Positions 54,947 through 63,409 of a stretch of DNA of 64,000 bases are shown here, piece after piece. This DNA comes from VGTK01 sp046327915 (GTDB lineage Bacteria > Desulfobacterota > Binatia > UBA12015): contig JAXLXO010000014.1 in NCBI GenBank assembly GCA_046327915.1, positions 62,001 through 126,000 of the forward strand, read 5' to 3'. Made by a program: the position numbers and the translations under genes. Within the stretch, counting starts at the first letter, position 1, and every line of letters begins with the position of its first letter. A model generated the notes under the pieces. The model searched no databases. It was not told the origin of the DNA and was given only the letters and a program-made list of their open reading frames with translations.

Positions 54947-55759
54947 TCAGCGGCCCTTGTAGACCGGCTTGCGCTTCTCCTTGAACGCGCGCGGCCCCTC
55001 GCGCGCGTCCTCGGTGCTCGACACCGGAATGCCGAGCTCCATCTCCTTCGCGAGCGCGTCCTTGATCGACAGGCCGCTGCCGGCCAGCACCGACTGCTTG
55101 ACGGCCTGCACCGCGACCGGACCGTTCTCGGCGAGGATCTGCGCGTAGCGCATCGCCTCGGCCATGACCTGCCCGCGCGGCACGACCTTGTTGACCAGCC
55201 CGACGCGCAGCGCCTCCTGCGCGCTGATCGGCTCGCCCGTGAGCAGGATCTCCATCGCGACCGCCCACGGGATCTGCCGCACCAGACGCGCGGTCGAGCC
55301 GCCCATCGGGAACAGGCTGCGCTTGACCTCGGAGATCGCGAGACGCGCCTCGTCCGCGACGACGCGGATGTCGGTCACCTGCAGGATCTCCGTCCCGCCC
55401 GCGTACGAGTGTCCGTTCACCGCCGCGATGATCGGCTTGAAGACGTCGTAGCTGCGCAGCAGGCCGCGGAAGATGATGTCGAAGTCGTCCTTGACGCGCT
55501 GGTCCCACTCGTCCTTCGGCGGCTTCACCCCCATCATCATGGGGATGAAGCCGTCGAGGTCGCCGCCGGCGCAGAAGGCCTCGTCGCCCGTCCCGGTGAG
55601 GATCGCGCACCGGACGCCGCCGTCCTCGTTGACGTCCTTCCAGGCGTCCGCGAGGCGGCAGAACATCTCCGCATTCATCGCGTTCCGGACTTCGGGGCGA
55701 TTCATGCGGAGGACGGCGACGCCGTCCTTCTTCTCGTAGACGAGAGCCGGCTCGGACAT
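54947..55759 (-). CDS. enoyl-CoA hydratase/isomerase (crotonase) family protein
   Basis: A 270-residue crotonase. The oxyanion loops are AFCAGGDLDG and VNGHSYAGGTE; the second catalytic Glu lies in AISEVKRSLFP. The ATG at 55759 is 4 bp from the stop of the upstream thiolase gene. It is the last gene of the TetR-thiolase-DUF35 operon and probably hydrates an unsaturated acyl-CoA before thiolytic or aldol cleavage by the upstream thiolase pair. The GG[ST] pattern around FPMGGST is slightly different from house-keeping FadB. Confidence 0.92.
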   Translation of the reverse strand: MSEPALVYEKKDGVAVLRMNRPEVRNAMNAEMFCRLADAWKDVNEDGGVRCAILTGTGDEAFCAGGDLDGFIPMMMGVKPPKDEWDQRVKDDFDIIFRGLLRSYDVFKPIIAAVNGHSYAGGTEILQVTDIRVVADEARLAISEVKRSLFPMGGSTARLVRQIPWAVAMEILLTGEPISAQEALRVGLVNKVVPRGQVMAEAMRYAQILAENGPVAVQAVKQSVLAGSGLSIKDALAKEMELGIPVSSTEDAREGPRAFKEKRKPVYKGR

Positions 55760-55763
55760 CGGA

Positions 55764-56915
55764 TCAGAGCTCCGTGCCCAGGATCGCGATCGAGAAGTAC
55801 TGCGCACCGCCGCCGTAGGCGTGGCCGAGCGCCGTCTTGACGCCGGGCACCTGGTGCTCGCCCGCGCGGCCCATCACCTGCAGGGCCGCCTCGCCGAAGC
55901 GCAGCATGCCCGACGCGCCGATCGGGTTGGTGTTGAGCACGCCGCCCGACGGATTGACGGGCAGGTGGCGGCCGAACTTCTGGTCACCGCGGTCGACGAC
56001 CTTCCAGCCCTCGTTCAGCGGCGCGAACCCGAGGTTCTCGAGCCACATCGGCTCGTACCACGAGAACGGCACGTAGAACTCGGCGACCTGGATCTCGTTC
56101 CACGGGTCCTTGATGCCGGCCTTGTCGTAGACGTACTTCGCGCAGGTGCGACCGGCCTGCGGGCTCACCTGATCGCGGCCCGGGACGTACATCGGCTCGG
56201 TGTAGGTCGCACCGGCCTTGAGCCACGCGGGCTTGCGCGGCCCCTTCTTCGCGAGCTCCTCGTTCGCCATGACGATCGCGATCGCGCCGTCCGACGACGG
56301 GCAGGTCTCGAGGAAGCGGATCGGGTCCCACAGCATCGGCGACGCGAGCACGTCCTCGACCGAGATCGGCTCGCGCAGATGCGCGTGCTCGTTGCGGCCG
56401 GCGTTCTCGCGCGCGTTCGCCGCGACCACCGCACCGATGTGCGACGGCGCACCCGAGCGCATGATGTACGCGCGGCAGTACGGCGCGAAGAAGCCGCCCG
56501 CGCCCGCCACCATCGGCGGCGTGAACGCGTAGTTCGGCGACAGCGCCCACATCGCGTTGCCCTCGCTCTGTTTCTCGAAGGCGACGGTGAGCACGCGTCC
56601 GTACAGCCCCGACGCGACGTGCGTCGCGGCGGTGAGCGCGGTGGTGCAGCCGACCGAGCCCGCCGTGTGCACGCGGATGATCGGCTTCATGTGCGCGCCC
56701 AGCGCACCGGCCAGGTACTGCTCGGGCTGCATGATGCCCTCGAGCGGATCCGGCGCCTTGCCGAGGACGATCGCGTCGATGTCCTCGTGCGACAGGCCGG
56801 CGTCGAGAAGGGCCTTGTCGATCGCGATGCGCACCATCTCGGCGCAATTGACGTCGGGCTGCTTCGACGCGTGATGCGTCTGCCCGACTCCGACGACTGC
56901 TACGGCGCGGCTCAT
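55764..56915 (-). CDS. SCP2-type thiolase family protein with catalytic Cys
   Basis: A 383-residue thiolase of the sterol-carrier-protein-x / lipid-transfer group. The nucleophile is C90 in AGSVGCTTAL, and the C-terminal GHAYGGG loop supplies the His. NPSGGVLNTNPIGASGM is the usual HNPSG-like element. It starts at ATG 56915 after GGAGG and overlaps the upstream gene by ATGA. Relatives partner with DUF35 proteins in cholesterol side-chain or isoprenoid cleavage. Together with the Cys-less paralogue it probably forms a hetero-oligomer. Confidence 0.9.
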   Translation of the reverse strand: MSRAVAVVGVGQTHHASKQPDVNCAEMVRIAIDKALLDAGLSHEDIDAIVLGKAPDPLEGIMQPEQYLAGALGAHMKPIIRVHTAGSVGCTTALTAATHVASGLYGRVLTVAFEKQSEGNAMWALSPNYAFTPPMVAGAGGFFAPYCRAYIMRSGAPSHIGAVVAANARENAGRNEHAHLREPISVEDVLASPMLWDPIRFLETCPSSDGAIAIVMANEELAKKGPRKPAWLKAGATYTEPMYVPGRDQVSPQAGRTCAKYVYDKAGIKDPWNEIQVAEFYVPFSWYEPMWLENLGFAPLNEGWKVVDRGDQKFGRHLPVNPSGGVLNTNPIGASGMLRFGEAALQVMGRAGEHQVPGVKTALGHAYGGGAQYFSIAILGTEL

Positions 56916-58045
56916 GCCCACCTCCGCTCGGTGCCGAGCACCCAGACGATGTTCTGCTGAAGACAGTGTCCCGCCGACGCGTGCACGACGGCGCGCTTCG
57001 CACCCGCGACACCGCGCTCGCCGGCGCGGCCCGACAGCTGCCGGAAGCCCTCCGCGAGACGCAGCAGCCCGGTGTTCATCAGCGGGTTCGCGCACAGCGG
57101 ACTGCCCGACGGATTGACCACCGGACCGTCCGACTTGCCGCCGAGACCCGACGACAGGCCGAGCGCGTCGCGCAGGATCAGCTCCTCGGCCGGCGTGGTC
57201 GAGCCGAGCTCGACGACCTGCGCGTCGTTGACGCCCTTGACGCCCGCCATCTCGAACGCGTTCTTCGCGGCGAGCTTCGTGCTGGCGCTCGACGTCAGGT
57301 CGCGCGCGCCGATGCTCTGGAACTCGATGCGGTGGTCGACGCCGTGGATCCAGACCGGCTTGTCGCACATCTTCTCGGCCTTGCCCTCGGCGGCGAGGAC
57401 GAGGCAGGTCGCGGTCTCGCCGATCGGCGGCAGGTAGCCTTCGCGCAGCGGGCTGGTGACGAACGGCGTCTTCTGCAGCTCCGCGGCGCTCACCGCCCGT
57501 CGCAGCTGCGTGTCGGGATTCTTCGCGCCCGCGGCGCGGTTGCGCGCCGCGATCTCGGCGAGGCCGGCGTCGTCGACGCCGCTCTTCGCCATGTACGCGC
57601 TCGCCTGCAGCGCCGACGTCGAGACCGGGTCGAGGCCGAGCGACGCGTGGTAGAACGGGTCGAGCTGGAGGTTCAGCACGTGCATCGGGCTGCCTTCGGA
57701 GACCTTCCCGAAGCCCGCGACGATCGCCGTGTCGCACTCCTCCGCCTGCATCTTGACCCACACGAGATGCGCCGCCCAGACGGCGTCCATCTCGACGTGC
57801 GAGTCCTGCACCGGCGGCCAGGCGCCCATCACTTCCATCACCTGGCTGAAGCTGAAGGCGCGGCCGTCGATGTAGTCCGACGATCCGGCGCACTGGTAGT
57901 CGATGTCCTTGCGCTCGACGTTGGCGTTCTCGAGCGCCTGCTTGACGACGGGATAGAGCATCTCGGGCGCCGTGCGGTGCGGATCGTCCGCGACGATCGG
58001 CGCCTGCGCGAAGCCCACGATGGCGACGTTTCTGAGCTTGCTCAC
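56912..58045 (-). CDS. thiolase-fold protein lacking the nucleophilic Cys
   Basis: A 377-residue paralogue of the downstream thiolase. An ungapped alignment from the shared SEG motif places V89 (EMDAVWAAHL) where the partner has the nucleophile C90, so canonical thiolysis is unlikely. The C-terminal HASAGHC loop and NPSGSPLCANPLMNTG are retained. Such Ltp2-like proteins with DUF35 partners work as retro-aldolases in sterol side-chain degradation. GTG 58045 is preferred over GTG 58051 because GAGG is 8 nt upstream of it. It overlaps the next gene by ATGA. Confidence 0.88.
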   Translation of the reverse strand: MSKLRNVAIVGFAQAPIVADDPHRTAPEMLYPVVKQALENANVERKDIDYQCAGSSDYIDGRAFSFSQVMEVMGAWPPVQDSHVEMDAVWAAHLVWVKMQAEECDTAIVAGFGKVSEGSPMHVLNLQLDPFYHASLGLDPVSTSALQASAYMAKSGVDDAGLAEIAARNRAAGAKNPDTQLRRAVSAAELQKTPFVTSPLREGYLPPIGETATCLVLAAEGKAEKMCDKPVWIHGVDHRIEFQSIGARDLTSSASTKLAAKNAFEMAGVKGVNDAQVVELGSTTPAEELILRDALGLSSGLGGKSDGPVVNPSGSPLCANPLMNTGLLRLAEGFRQLSGRAGERGVAGAKRAVVHASAGHCLQQNIVWVLGTERRWA

Positions 58046-58055
58046 GTTCACGACC

Positions 58056-58556
58056 TCAAAGGCGGTGGATGAAGCTCTCGAGCGGCGCCTTCGGCTCGCC
58101 CGTGGGCTTGAAGTACTTGATGTCGGTGTGGTCGCCCTGACGCTCGCCGTCGGGCTTCCAGACCGCCTGCACGCGCGTGCCCATCTCGACCTCCTCGGCC
58201 TTGCACTCCTGGACGAGGCCGTAGATCGAGATGTCCGCACCGTCGAGCGCGACCGACGCGACGACGTACGGCAGCTCGATGTCGCGCCCGTACACCGGCA
58301 CGTTCACCACGCAGAACGTGGTGACGATGCCCTTGTCCGGCATCTCGACGATCTCGTCGCACGGCGCAAAGGCGTCGGGCGAGCTCATCACCGGCGGCAC
58401 GAAGACCTTGCCGGTCGCGCTGCACTTCGAGCCGAGGATCTTCTTGTCCTTCAGCGCGCGCAGGTACAGGGCCTTATAGTCGCCCGCGTAGTAGTGGTAC
58501 GGTAGCACCAGATCGGTCTGGATGAACTTGATGCGTTCCTTCGGTGGCTCGTTCAT
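58056..58556 (-). CDS. DUF35 / OB-fold acyl-CoA-binding protein (first of two)
   Basis: A 166-residue protein of the Zn-ribbon plus OB-fold group. The N-terminal helix is ALYLRALKDKKILGSKC; the ribbon is partly lost, with only C46 and a later Cys (FAPCDEIVEMP) in place of the four Cys of the full ribbon. The OB-fold follows (TTFCVVNVPVYGRDIELPYVVASVALDGAD in several strands, GTRVQAVWKP). DUF35 proteins serve as partners of thiolase-like enzymes such as Ltp2 or archaeal HMG-CoA synthase/thiolase complexes. Its place between the second DUF35 gene and the Cys-less thiolase gene supports such pairing. Confidence 0.88.
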   Translation of the reverse strand: MNEPPKERIKFIQTDLVLPYHYYAGDYKALYLRALKDKKILGSKCSATGKVFVPPVMSSPDAFAPCDEIVEMPDKGIVTTFCVVNVPVYGRDIELPYVVASVALDGADISIYGLVQECKAEEVEMGTRVQAVWKPDGERQGDHTDIKYFKPTGEPKAPLESFIHRL

Positions 58557-58567
58557 TGCGGGCTCCT

Positions 58568-59026
58568 TCACACCAGCTCGAAGCAGGCGATGTCGCGGAT
58601 GGTTCCCTTGCGCGCGTCGTCGGCCGCCCACACGGCCCTGACGCGCGAGCCGACCTTCAGCTCGCCGAGACGGTCCTTGACGATGTGCGCCATCGACGTG
58701 TCTGCGCCGTCGAGCTTGACGAGCACGTAGGCGAACGACGTGTCGCTCGGGTGCAGGTCGGCGACCGGCTTCGCGACCACGCCGACGGCGGTCACGGTGC
58801 CCTGGTCCTTCACCTCGACCCACTCGCCGCCGGTCTTCGCGTCGATCTCGGAGTACGAGTTCGGCGGCACGACCACGCCCTGACCGGCGATGCGGCGGCC
58901 CCAGATCTTCTTCTGCTCCTTGAGTCCGGCGAGAAACCGCCCGGTGACCTCTCCCGTGGAGCGCTTGTACGGGAACTGCACGGTCATCCGCTGGCTCATC
59001 GGCTCGACCGACGTCGGTGCCTTCAT
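58568..59026 (-). CDS. DUF35 / OB-fold acyl-CoA-binding protein (second of two)
   Basis: A 152-residue DUF35-type protein. It has no ribbon Cys at all (KIWGRRIAGQGVVVPP), and the OB-fold part (TVTAVGVVAKP, FAYVLVKLDGAD, GSRVRAVWAAD) is intact. Two DUF35 proteins for two thiolases suggest two specific pairs or an alpha2-beta2-type assembly. AAGGAAC lies before the ATG at 59026, which overlaps the TetR stop by ATGA. The regulator gene is therefore the first gene of this operon. Confidence 0.88.
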   Translation of the reverse strand: MKAPTSVEPMSQRMTVQFPYKRSTGEVTGRFLAGLKEQKKIWGRRIAGQGVVVPPNSYSEIDAKTGGEWVEVKDQGTVTAVGVVAKPVADLHPSDTSFAYVLVKLDGADTSMAHIVKDRLGELKVGSRVRAVWAADDARKGTIRDIACFELV

Positions 59027-59760
59027 GCGTTGTTCCTTTTCTTGATGCTTGCCGCGCGTTGCGGGCGCGGACCGAGCAGGCGGACCACCGCCTGCTCGAG
59101 GAAGCGGCGCTGCAGCTCGAGCTGCCGCGCCGAGAACGGATCGGGGGAATTGAACGCCGCCACCGACTGCATGGCCTGCGCGTTGATGAAGTAGGAGTAG
59201 ACCATGCCGAAGAGCGCGAAGGCGAGGTGCGGGACCTCCTCCGGCTGCCATCCCGCGGCTCCGGCCGCGTCGCGCAGCAGCTTCGTGCCCTCGTTCGACA
59301 GCAGACGGATCCACTTGCCGATGCGCGGCTCGGGACGCCCCGCGTCCTCGAGCATCACGCGCTGCAGCAGCGGCGCCAGGTCGCGGTGCTCGGCGAGGTG
59401 CGTGACCATCTGGTCGATCTGCGCGCGCACGCTCTCGGGCCGCAGCGGTCCGCCGGACTGCCACGCCTCGGCCGTCATCTCGACGATCGGCCGGAAGCCG
59501 CGCTCGAGCACCGCCTCGTACAGCGCCTCCTTGCTCGAGAAGTGATTGTAGAGGCTCGACGGCGTGAGATTCGTCTCGCGCGCCAGGTCGCGCACCGCGA
59601 CGCCGTCGAGCCCGTGCTTCGCGAACAGGCGCTCCGCCGCGTCGAGGATCAGCTCGCGCGTCGGCTGCTCGCCGACGGACGCCGACGCCGCGCGCGTCTC
59701 GCGCGGGCGCCCCTTGCGGGCCGGGAGGTGAACGCGGGCAGCCACGGAATCCCGGCTCAT
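59023..59760 (-). CDS. TetR/AcrR family transcriptional regulator
   Basis: A 245-residue repressor. The helix-turn-helix spans about residues 33-80 (ILDAAERLFAKHGLDGVAVRDLARE, ending SSLYNHFSSKEALYEAVL, described as separate helices). The C-terminal ligand-binding part is all-helical. It is the first gene of the thiolase/DUF35 operon and lies 3 bp from a perfect 18-bp palindrome, so autoregulation together with control of the operon and the divergent nitrobindin-like gene is likely. An acyl-CoA ligand is a reasonable guess. Confidence 0.93.
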   Translation of the reverse strand: MSRDSVAARVHLPARKGRPRETRAASASVGEQPTRELILDAAERLFAKHGLDGVAVRDLARETNLTPSSLYNHFSSKEALYEAVLERGFRPIVEMTAEAWQSGGPLRPESVRAQIDQMVTHLAEHRDLAPLLQRVMLEDAGRPEPRIGKWIRLLSNEGTKLLRDAAGAAGWQPEEVPHLAFALFGMVYSYFINAQAMQSVAAFNSPDPFSARQLELQRRFLEQAVVRLLGPRPQRAASIKKRNNA

Positions 59761-59763
59761 ATC

Positions 59764-59781
59764 CGAACGAATGTTCGTTCG
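59764..59781. promoter_or_regulatory. TetR-type operator palindrome
   Basis: CGAACGAA-TG-TTCGTTCG is a perfect palindrome with 8-bp arms and a 2-bp centre. It sits 3 bp upstream of the tetR start codon and 55 bp upstream of the divergent gene. The length and symmetry fit a TetR dimer site. Confidence 0.75.
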
Positions 59782-59836
59782 TCAATGCGCTCCGAGCGTT
59801 TGGAAAATGTGCGCGTCCGCGCTAGCGCGGTCCGCC

Positions 59837-60406
59837 ATGAGCATCCAGGAAAGCAACCCTCTCGGCCCTCTCGCGACCCTCGTCGGAACGTGGGAAGGCG
59901 GCGCCGGTACCGACATCGCGCCCGCCGAACCGAACCGCAAGGAGACGGCGACCAGCCGCTTCCGCGAGCGCACGACCTTCGAGCCCATCGGCCTCGTGGA
60001 CAACCACGAGCAGACCCTCTGCGGGCTCCGCTACCTGACCGTCGCCTGGCGCATCGGCCAGGCGGACGCGTTCCACCAGGACACCGGCTACTGGCTGTGG
60101 GACGCGAAGAACGAGCAGGTGATGCGGGCGTTCGTCGTGCCGCGCGGCGTGACGATCCTCGCCGGCGGCAAGGCCGCGGCCGACGCGAAGGCGTTCGACC
60201 TCGTCGCGGAGCGCGGCGCGCCGGTGTTCGGCGTCTGCTCCGGTCCGTTCCTCGAGAAGGAGTTCCGCACCGTGCGCTTCACGATGAACGTGAAGATCCT
60301 CGGGCCGGACGAGTTCTCCTACGAGGAGGACACCGTGCTCGAGATCCCGGGCCAGCCGACCTTCCACCACACCGACGGCAACACGCTCAAGCGCGTCGCC
60401 GGCTGA
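59837..60406 (+). CDS. nitrobindin-like / FABP-family heme-binding beta-barrel protein
   Basis: A 189-residue beta-barrel protein with the GTWEGGAGTD signature (the GxWxGxG motif, residues about 17-26) of the THAP4/nitrobindin-type family, a heme or fatty-acid-binding barrel. It is cytoplasmic with no signal peptide. The ATG at 59837 is chosen; the in-frame upstream ATG at 59771 falls inside the TetR operator. Being divergent from TetR, it may be in the same regulon and bind an acyl ligand. No His at the heme position can be confirmed without a structure. Confidence 0.78.
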   Translation: MSIQESNPLGPLATLVGTWEGGAGTDIAPAEPNRKETATSRFRERTTFEPIGLVDNHEQTLCGLRYLTVAWRIGQADAFHQDTGYWLWDAKNEQVMRAFVVPRGVTILAGGKAAADAKAFDLVAERGAPVFGVCSGPFLEKEFRTVRFTMNVKILGPDEFSYEEDTVLEIPGQPTFHHTDGNTLKRVAG

Positions 60407-60461
60407 GATCGGTCGCTGCGGAGTGCCGCCGGCAGGCCGGCGCTCCGCAGCGATGCTCGCT

Positions 60462-61127
60462 TCAGCTGCGCTCGTACCGCCAGCCGTCGGGCATCATCCA
60501 CAGACGGTGGCGTCCGCCTTCCGCGTGGACGTCGCCGCCGTCGTACGCGACGTCGCCGTGCCACACCGTCAAGCCGCCGCCCGGCACGCTCGCGAAGCGC
60601 GTCGTGAAGCGCTCCGGCGTGCACGCGCTGCACTCGCGCAGCGCGCTCGCGACGTCGGAGAAGCGCGACAGGCGGTCGAGCGTCACCCACGTCGGCGGCA
60701 GCAGCTCGATCTCCAGCGTGTTGCGCCGCCGCATCGCGTCCGCGGGTGCCATCCACTCCTGGTCGTGAATCTCGCCGAGGTCGATCGACACCTCGCCGTG
60801 CGGCGCCTCGGCGACGAAGAACCACGTGAGAAAGCGCTTGACGGCCGCGTCCGGCGGCGTCCAGTGCGAGAACGGCACCAGCGCGTCCTCGGTGATCGCG
60901 AGCCCGGTCTCCTCGAGCGACTCGCGCACCGCCGCGCGGCGCGCGGCACCGAGGTCGTCGTCGGGAGCGAGTCCGGCGCGGTCCTCCGGGTCGACGCGAC
61001 CGCCCGGAAAGACCCACATGCCGCCCGCGAAGGCGAGCTTCGAGTTGCGGCGCAGCATGAGCGTCTCGAGCCCCTGCTCGCCGTCCCGCAGGAGGATGAC
61101 CGTCGCCGCCTCGTGGATCTCGCTCAT
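60462..61127 (-). CDS. Nudix hydrolase
   Basis: A 221-residue Nudix protein. The Nudix box reads GGRVDPEDRAG..., with the metal-binding RESLEETGL helix. An insertion of about 10 residues lies between the G and the RE parts, as in the ADP-ribose/CoA-pyrophosphatase-like and NUDT7/NUDT19 subgroups. Peroxisomal relatives hydrolyse CoA and acyl-CoA diphosphates, which would fit the acyl-CoA-rich surroundings, but this is inference. The start ATG at 61127 has GGAG further upstream. It is monocistronic. Confidence 0.88.
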   Translation of the reverse strand: MSEIHEAATVILLRDGEQGLETLMLRRNSKLAFAGGMWVFPGGRVDPEDRAGLAPDDDLGAARRAAVRESLEETGLAITEDALVPFSHWTPPDAAVKRFLTWFFVAEAPHGEVSIDLGEIHDQEWMAPADAMRRRNTLEIELLPPTWVTLDRLSRFSDVASALRECSACTPERFTTRFASVPGGGLTVWHGDVAYDGGDVHAEGGRHRLWMMPDGWRYERS

Positions 61128-61243
61128 GTGAAGTCGCTCCGCTCGCGGGTCGCCGGACCCGCCGTGCCGTCGCCGTCGCCGATGTCGTGCGCGGCACGCT
61201 AGCGGAGCGGCACGGCAGGACGCCAGCACCTCGGACGAGCGGC

Positions 61244-61816
61244 TCAGCGGGCGCCGCGCGCGACGAGCGCGAGCTCGCGCTCGCCCGCGACGGCCCCCTC
61301 GTGCGCGAGCAGCCAGCGCTTGCGCTCGATGCCGCCGCCGTAGCCGGTCAGCGAGCCGTCGCTGCCGACGACGCGGTGGCACGGCACCACGATGCCGATC
61401 GGATTCGCGCCGTTGGCGAGCCCGACCGCGCGGAACGCCGACGGACGGCCGATGCGGCGCGCGAGCTCGGCGTAGCTGATCGTCGTGCCGGCCGGGATGT
61501 CGCGCAGCGCGCGCCACACGCCGCGCTGGAAGTCGCTGCCGCCGCTCGCGACCGGCAGCGCGTCGAGCGCGTGCAGGTCGCCCGCGAAGTAGCGCTCGAG
61601 CGCGCGCACGGCGGACGAGCCGTCCGCGCCGTCGCCGATCGCGACGCCGTCGTCGCCGTAGTGACGCCGCAGCAGGCGCTGCATGCGCTCCTCGTGATCC
61701 GCCCAGTCGAGGACGCGCAGCGCGTTCTCAGCGTCCTGCAGCAGCACGAGGACGCCGATCGGCGTCGCGAGCCGGAAGCGCCGCAGCACGAGCGGCCGCC
61801 TGTTGCTTGACGACAT
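61244..61816 (-). CDS. O6-methylguanine-DNA methyltransferase (Ogt-type)
   Basis: A 190-residue DNA repair protein that removes alkyl groups from O6-guanine and O4-thymine onto C146 in the PCHRVV motif, in a suicidal reaction. The helix-turn-helix region ISYAELARRIG and the GLANGANPI recognition element are present. The N-terminal ~85 residues form the usual RNase-H-like domain. Its start lies 89 bases inside the end of the Ada-AlkA gene, in another frame, so the two must be co-transcribed and probably coupled. Confidence 0.93.
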   Translation of the reverse strand: MSSSNRRPLVLRRFRLATPIGVLVLLQDAENALRVLDWADHEERMQRLLRRHYGDDGVAIGDGADGSSAVRALERYFAGDLHALDALPVASGGSDFQRGVWRALRDIPAGTTISYAELARRIGRPSAFRAVGLANGANPIGIVVPCHRVVGSDGSLTGYGGGIERKRWLLAHEGAVAGERELALVARGAR

Positions 61817-63371
61817 GGTTCTCCTCGCTGTCGCGGACGCGCCGCGGCTCCGCCGCATCGCGCGTCCAGAGATGCTGCGCCGCGTAGGCGCGCCACGGCC
61901 GCCACGCCTCCGCGCGCAGCAGGAGCTGCCGCGCCGGCGGTCGGCGGCCGTCCTCGTCCTCGAGCGCGCGCTGCAGGCCGAGATCGTCCGCGGGAAACGC
62001 GTCCGGCTCGCGCAGCGCCCGCAGCGCCACGTACTGCGCGGTCCACTCGCCGATGCCGGGCAGCGCGCGCAGCCGCGCGACCGCGTCGTCGAGGCTCTGC
62101 GCGGTGCCGAACAGGCGCGCGTCGTCGCGTGCGGCACGCGCCAGCGCGCGCAGCGCCTCGCCGCGGCTGCGCGGCACGCCGAGCGCCGCGGGATCCGCCT
62201 CCGCGAGACGCGCCGGCGTCGGAAACGCGTGCGTCAAGCACTCGCCGTACGCTCCCGCGAGCGGCGTGCCGAAGCGCTCGACGAGACGACCCGCGAGCGT
62301 GCGCGCGCCGACGACGCTCACCTGCTGGCCGAGGATCGCGCGCACCGCCAGCTCGAAGCCGTCCCAGCCGCCGGGCACGCGCAGGCCCGGGCGCGCCGCG
62401 ACGAGCGGTGCCAGCAGCGGATCGTGCGCGAGGTGCTCCGCGATGGCGCGCGGCTCCGCCTCGAGGTCGAACACGCGGCGCACGCGCGCGACCACGTCCG
62501 ACAGCACCGCGACGTCCGAGACGCGGATCGCGACGCGCACGGCGTTCGCGCCCGCGCACGGCGCGACCTCGATCGCGCCGTGCACGTCGCCGATCGCAAG
62601 CGTGCGCCGGTACCGGCCGTCGCGCGCGTCCTCGACGCCCGGGATCGCGCGCGTGGCGAGGAACGCGTGTACGGCCTGCCAGTCGTAGGGCGGCGCGTAC
62701 GGCAGACGCAGCACGACGTCGGCCGCCGACGACGCTTCGAGGGCATCGTCGGTCGCGGCGCGGCGCAGCTCGCGCGGCGGACGTCCGTACAGCGCGCGGA
62801 ACGTCTCGTTGAACCGGCGCACGCTGCCGAAGCCGGCGGCGAGCGCCACCTGCACCATCGGCAGGCGCGTCTCGTGCAGCAGGTGCTTCGCGAACAGAAC
62901 GCGCCGCGTCTGCGCGACCGACACCGGCGACGCGCCGAGGTGCTCGCGGAACAGCCTGCGCAGCTGCCGCTCGCCGATGCCGAGCCGTTCCGCCAGCTGC
63001 TCGACGCTCGCCTCGTCGCCGTCGAGCGCACCTTCGCGGATCAGCGCGAGCGCGCGCGTGACGGTGCTCGACGTCCCGCGCCACGTCGCGAGCTGCGGCG
63101 ACACCTCGGGCCGGCAGCGCAGGCACGGACGAAACCCGGCCTCCTGTGCTGCGGATGCGGTCGCGAAGAAGCGGCAGCTCGAGCGCTTCGGCGTACGCGC
63201 CGGGCAGATCGGGCGGCAGTACACGCCGGTCGTGCGCACGCCGACGAAGAGGCGGCCGTCGAAGCGTGCGTCGCGCGCGAGCAGGACGCGGTGGCACGCG
63301 TCGGCGTCGTGCAGCAGGGCGTCCGCGTCGCAGAGACCGTCGTGGGAGAGCACCGGCATGGCCTGCACCAT
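61728..63371 (-). CDS. AdaA-AlkA fusion: methyl-phosphotriester transferase/activator with 3-methyladenine DNA glycosylase
   Basis: A 547-residue protein. Residues 1-90 form the Ada zinc domain with C52, C56, C83 and C86 (YCRPIC and PCLRC); C52 is the methyl acceptor. Residues 100-195 are an AraC-type DNA-binding domain (SVEQLAERLG, VALAAGFGSVRRFNETFR). Residues 215-500 are an AlkA glycosylase: AlkA_N, then HhH (LPGIGEWTAQYVALRAL) and the catalytic Asp in FPADDLGLQRAL. A Gln/Ala/Arg-rich tail overlaps ogt. ATG 63371 is used; ATG 63359 is also possible. It senses methylation and repairs base damage. Confidence 0.92.
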   Translation of the reverse strand: MVQAMPVLSHDGLCDADALLHDADACHRVLLARDARFDGRLFVGVRTTGVYCRPICPARTPKRSSCRFFATASAAQEAGFRPCLRCRPEVSPQLATWRGTSSTVTRALALIREGALDGDEASVEQLAERLGIGERQLRRLFREHLGASPVSVAQTRRVLFAKHLLHETRLPMVQVALAAGFGSVRRFNETFRALYGRPPRELRRAATDDALEASSAADVVLRLPYAPPYDWQAVHAFLATRAIPGVEDARDGRYRRTLAIGDVHGAIEVAPCAGANAVRVAIRVSDVAVLSDVVARVRRVFDLEAEPRAIAEHLAHDPLLAPLVAARPGLRVPGGWDGFELAVRAILGQQVSVVGARTLAGRLVERFGTPLAGAYGECLTHAFPTPARLAEADPAALGVPRSRGEALRALARAARDDARLFGTAQSLDDAVARLRALPGIGEWTAQYVALRALREPDAFPADDLGLQRALEDEDGRRPPARQLLLRAEAWRPWRAYAAQHLWTRDAAEPRRVRDSEENHVVKQQAAARAAALPARDADRRPRAAAGR

Positions 63372-63409
63372 GCCACGAACGACGCGTCGATCTCGCGGTT
63401 TTCGGACGT

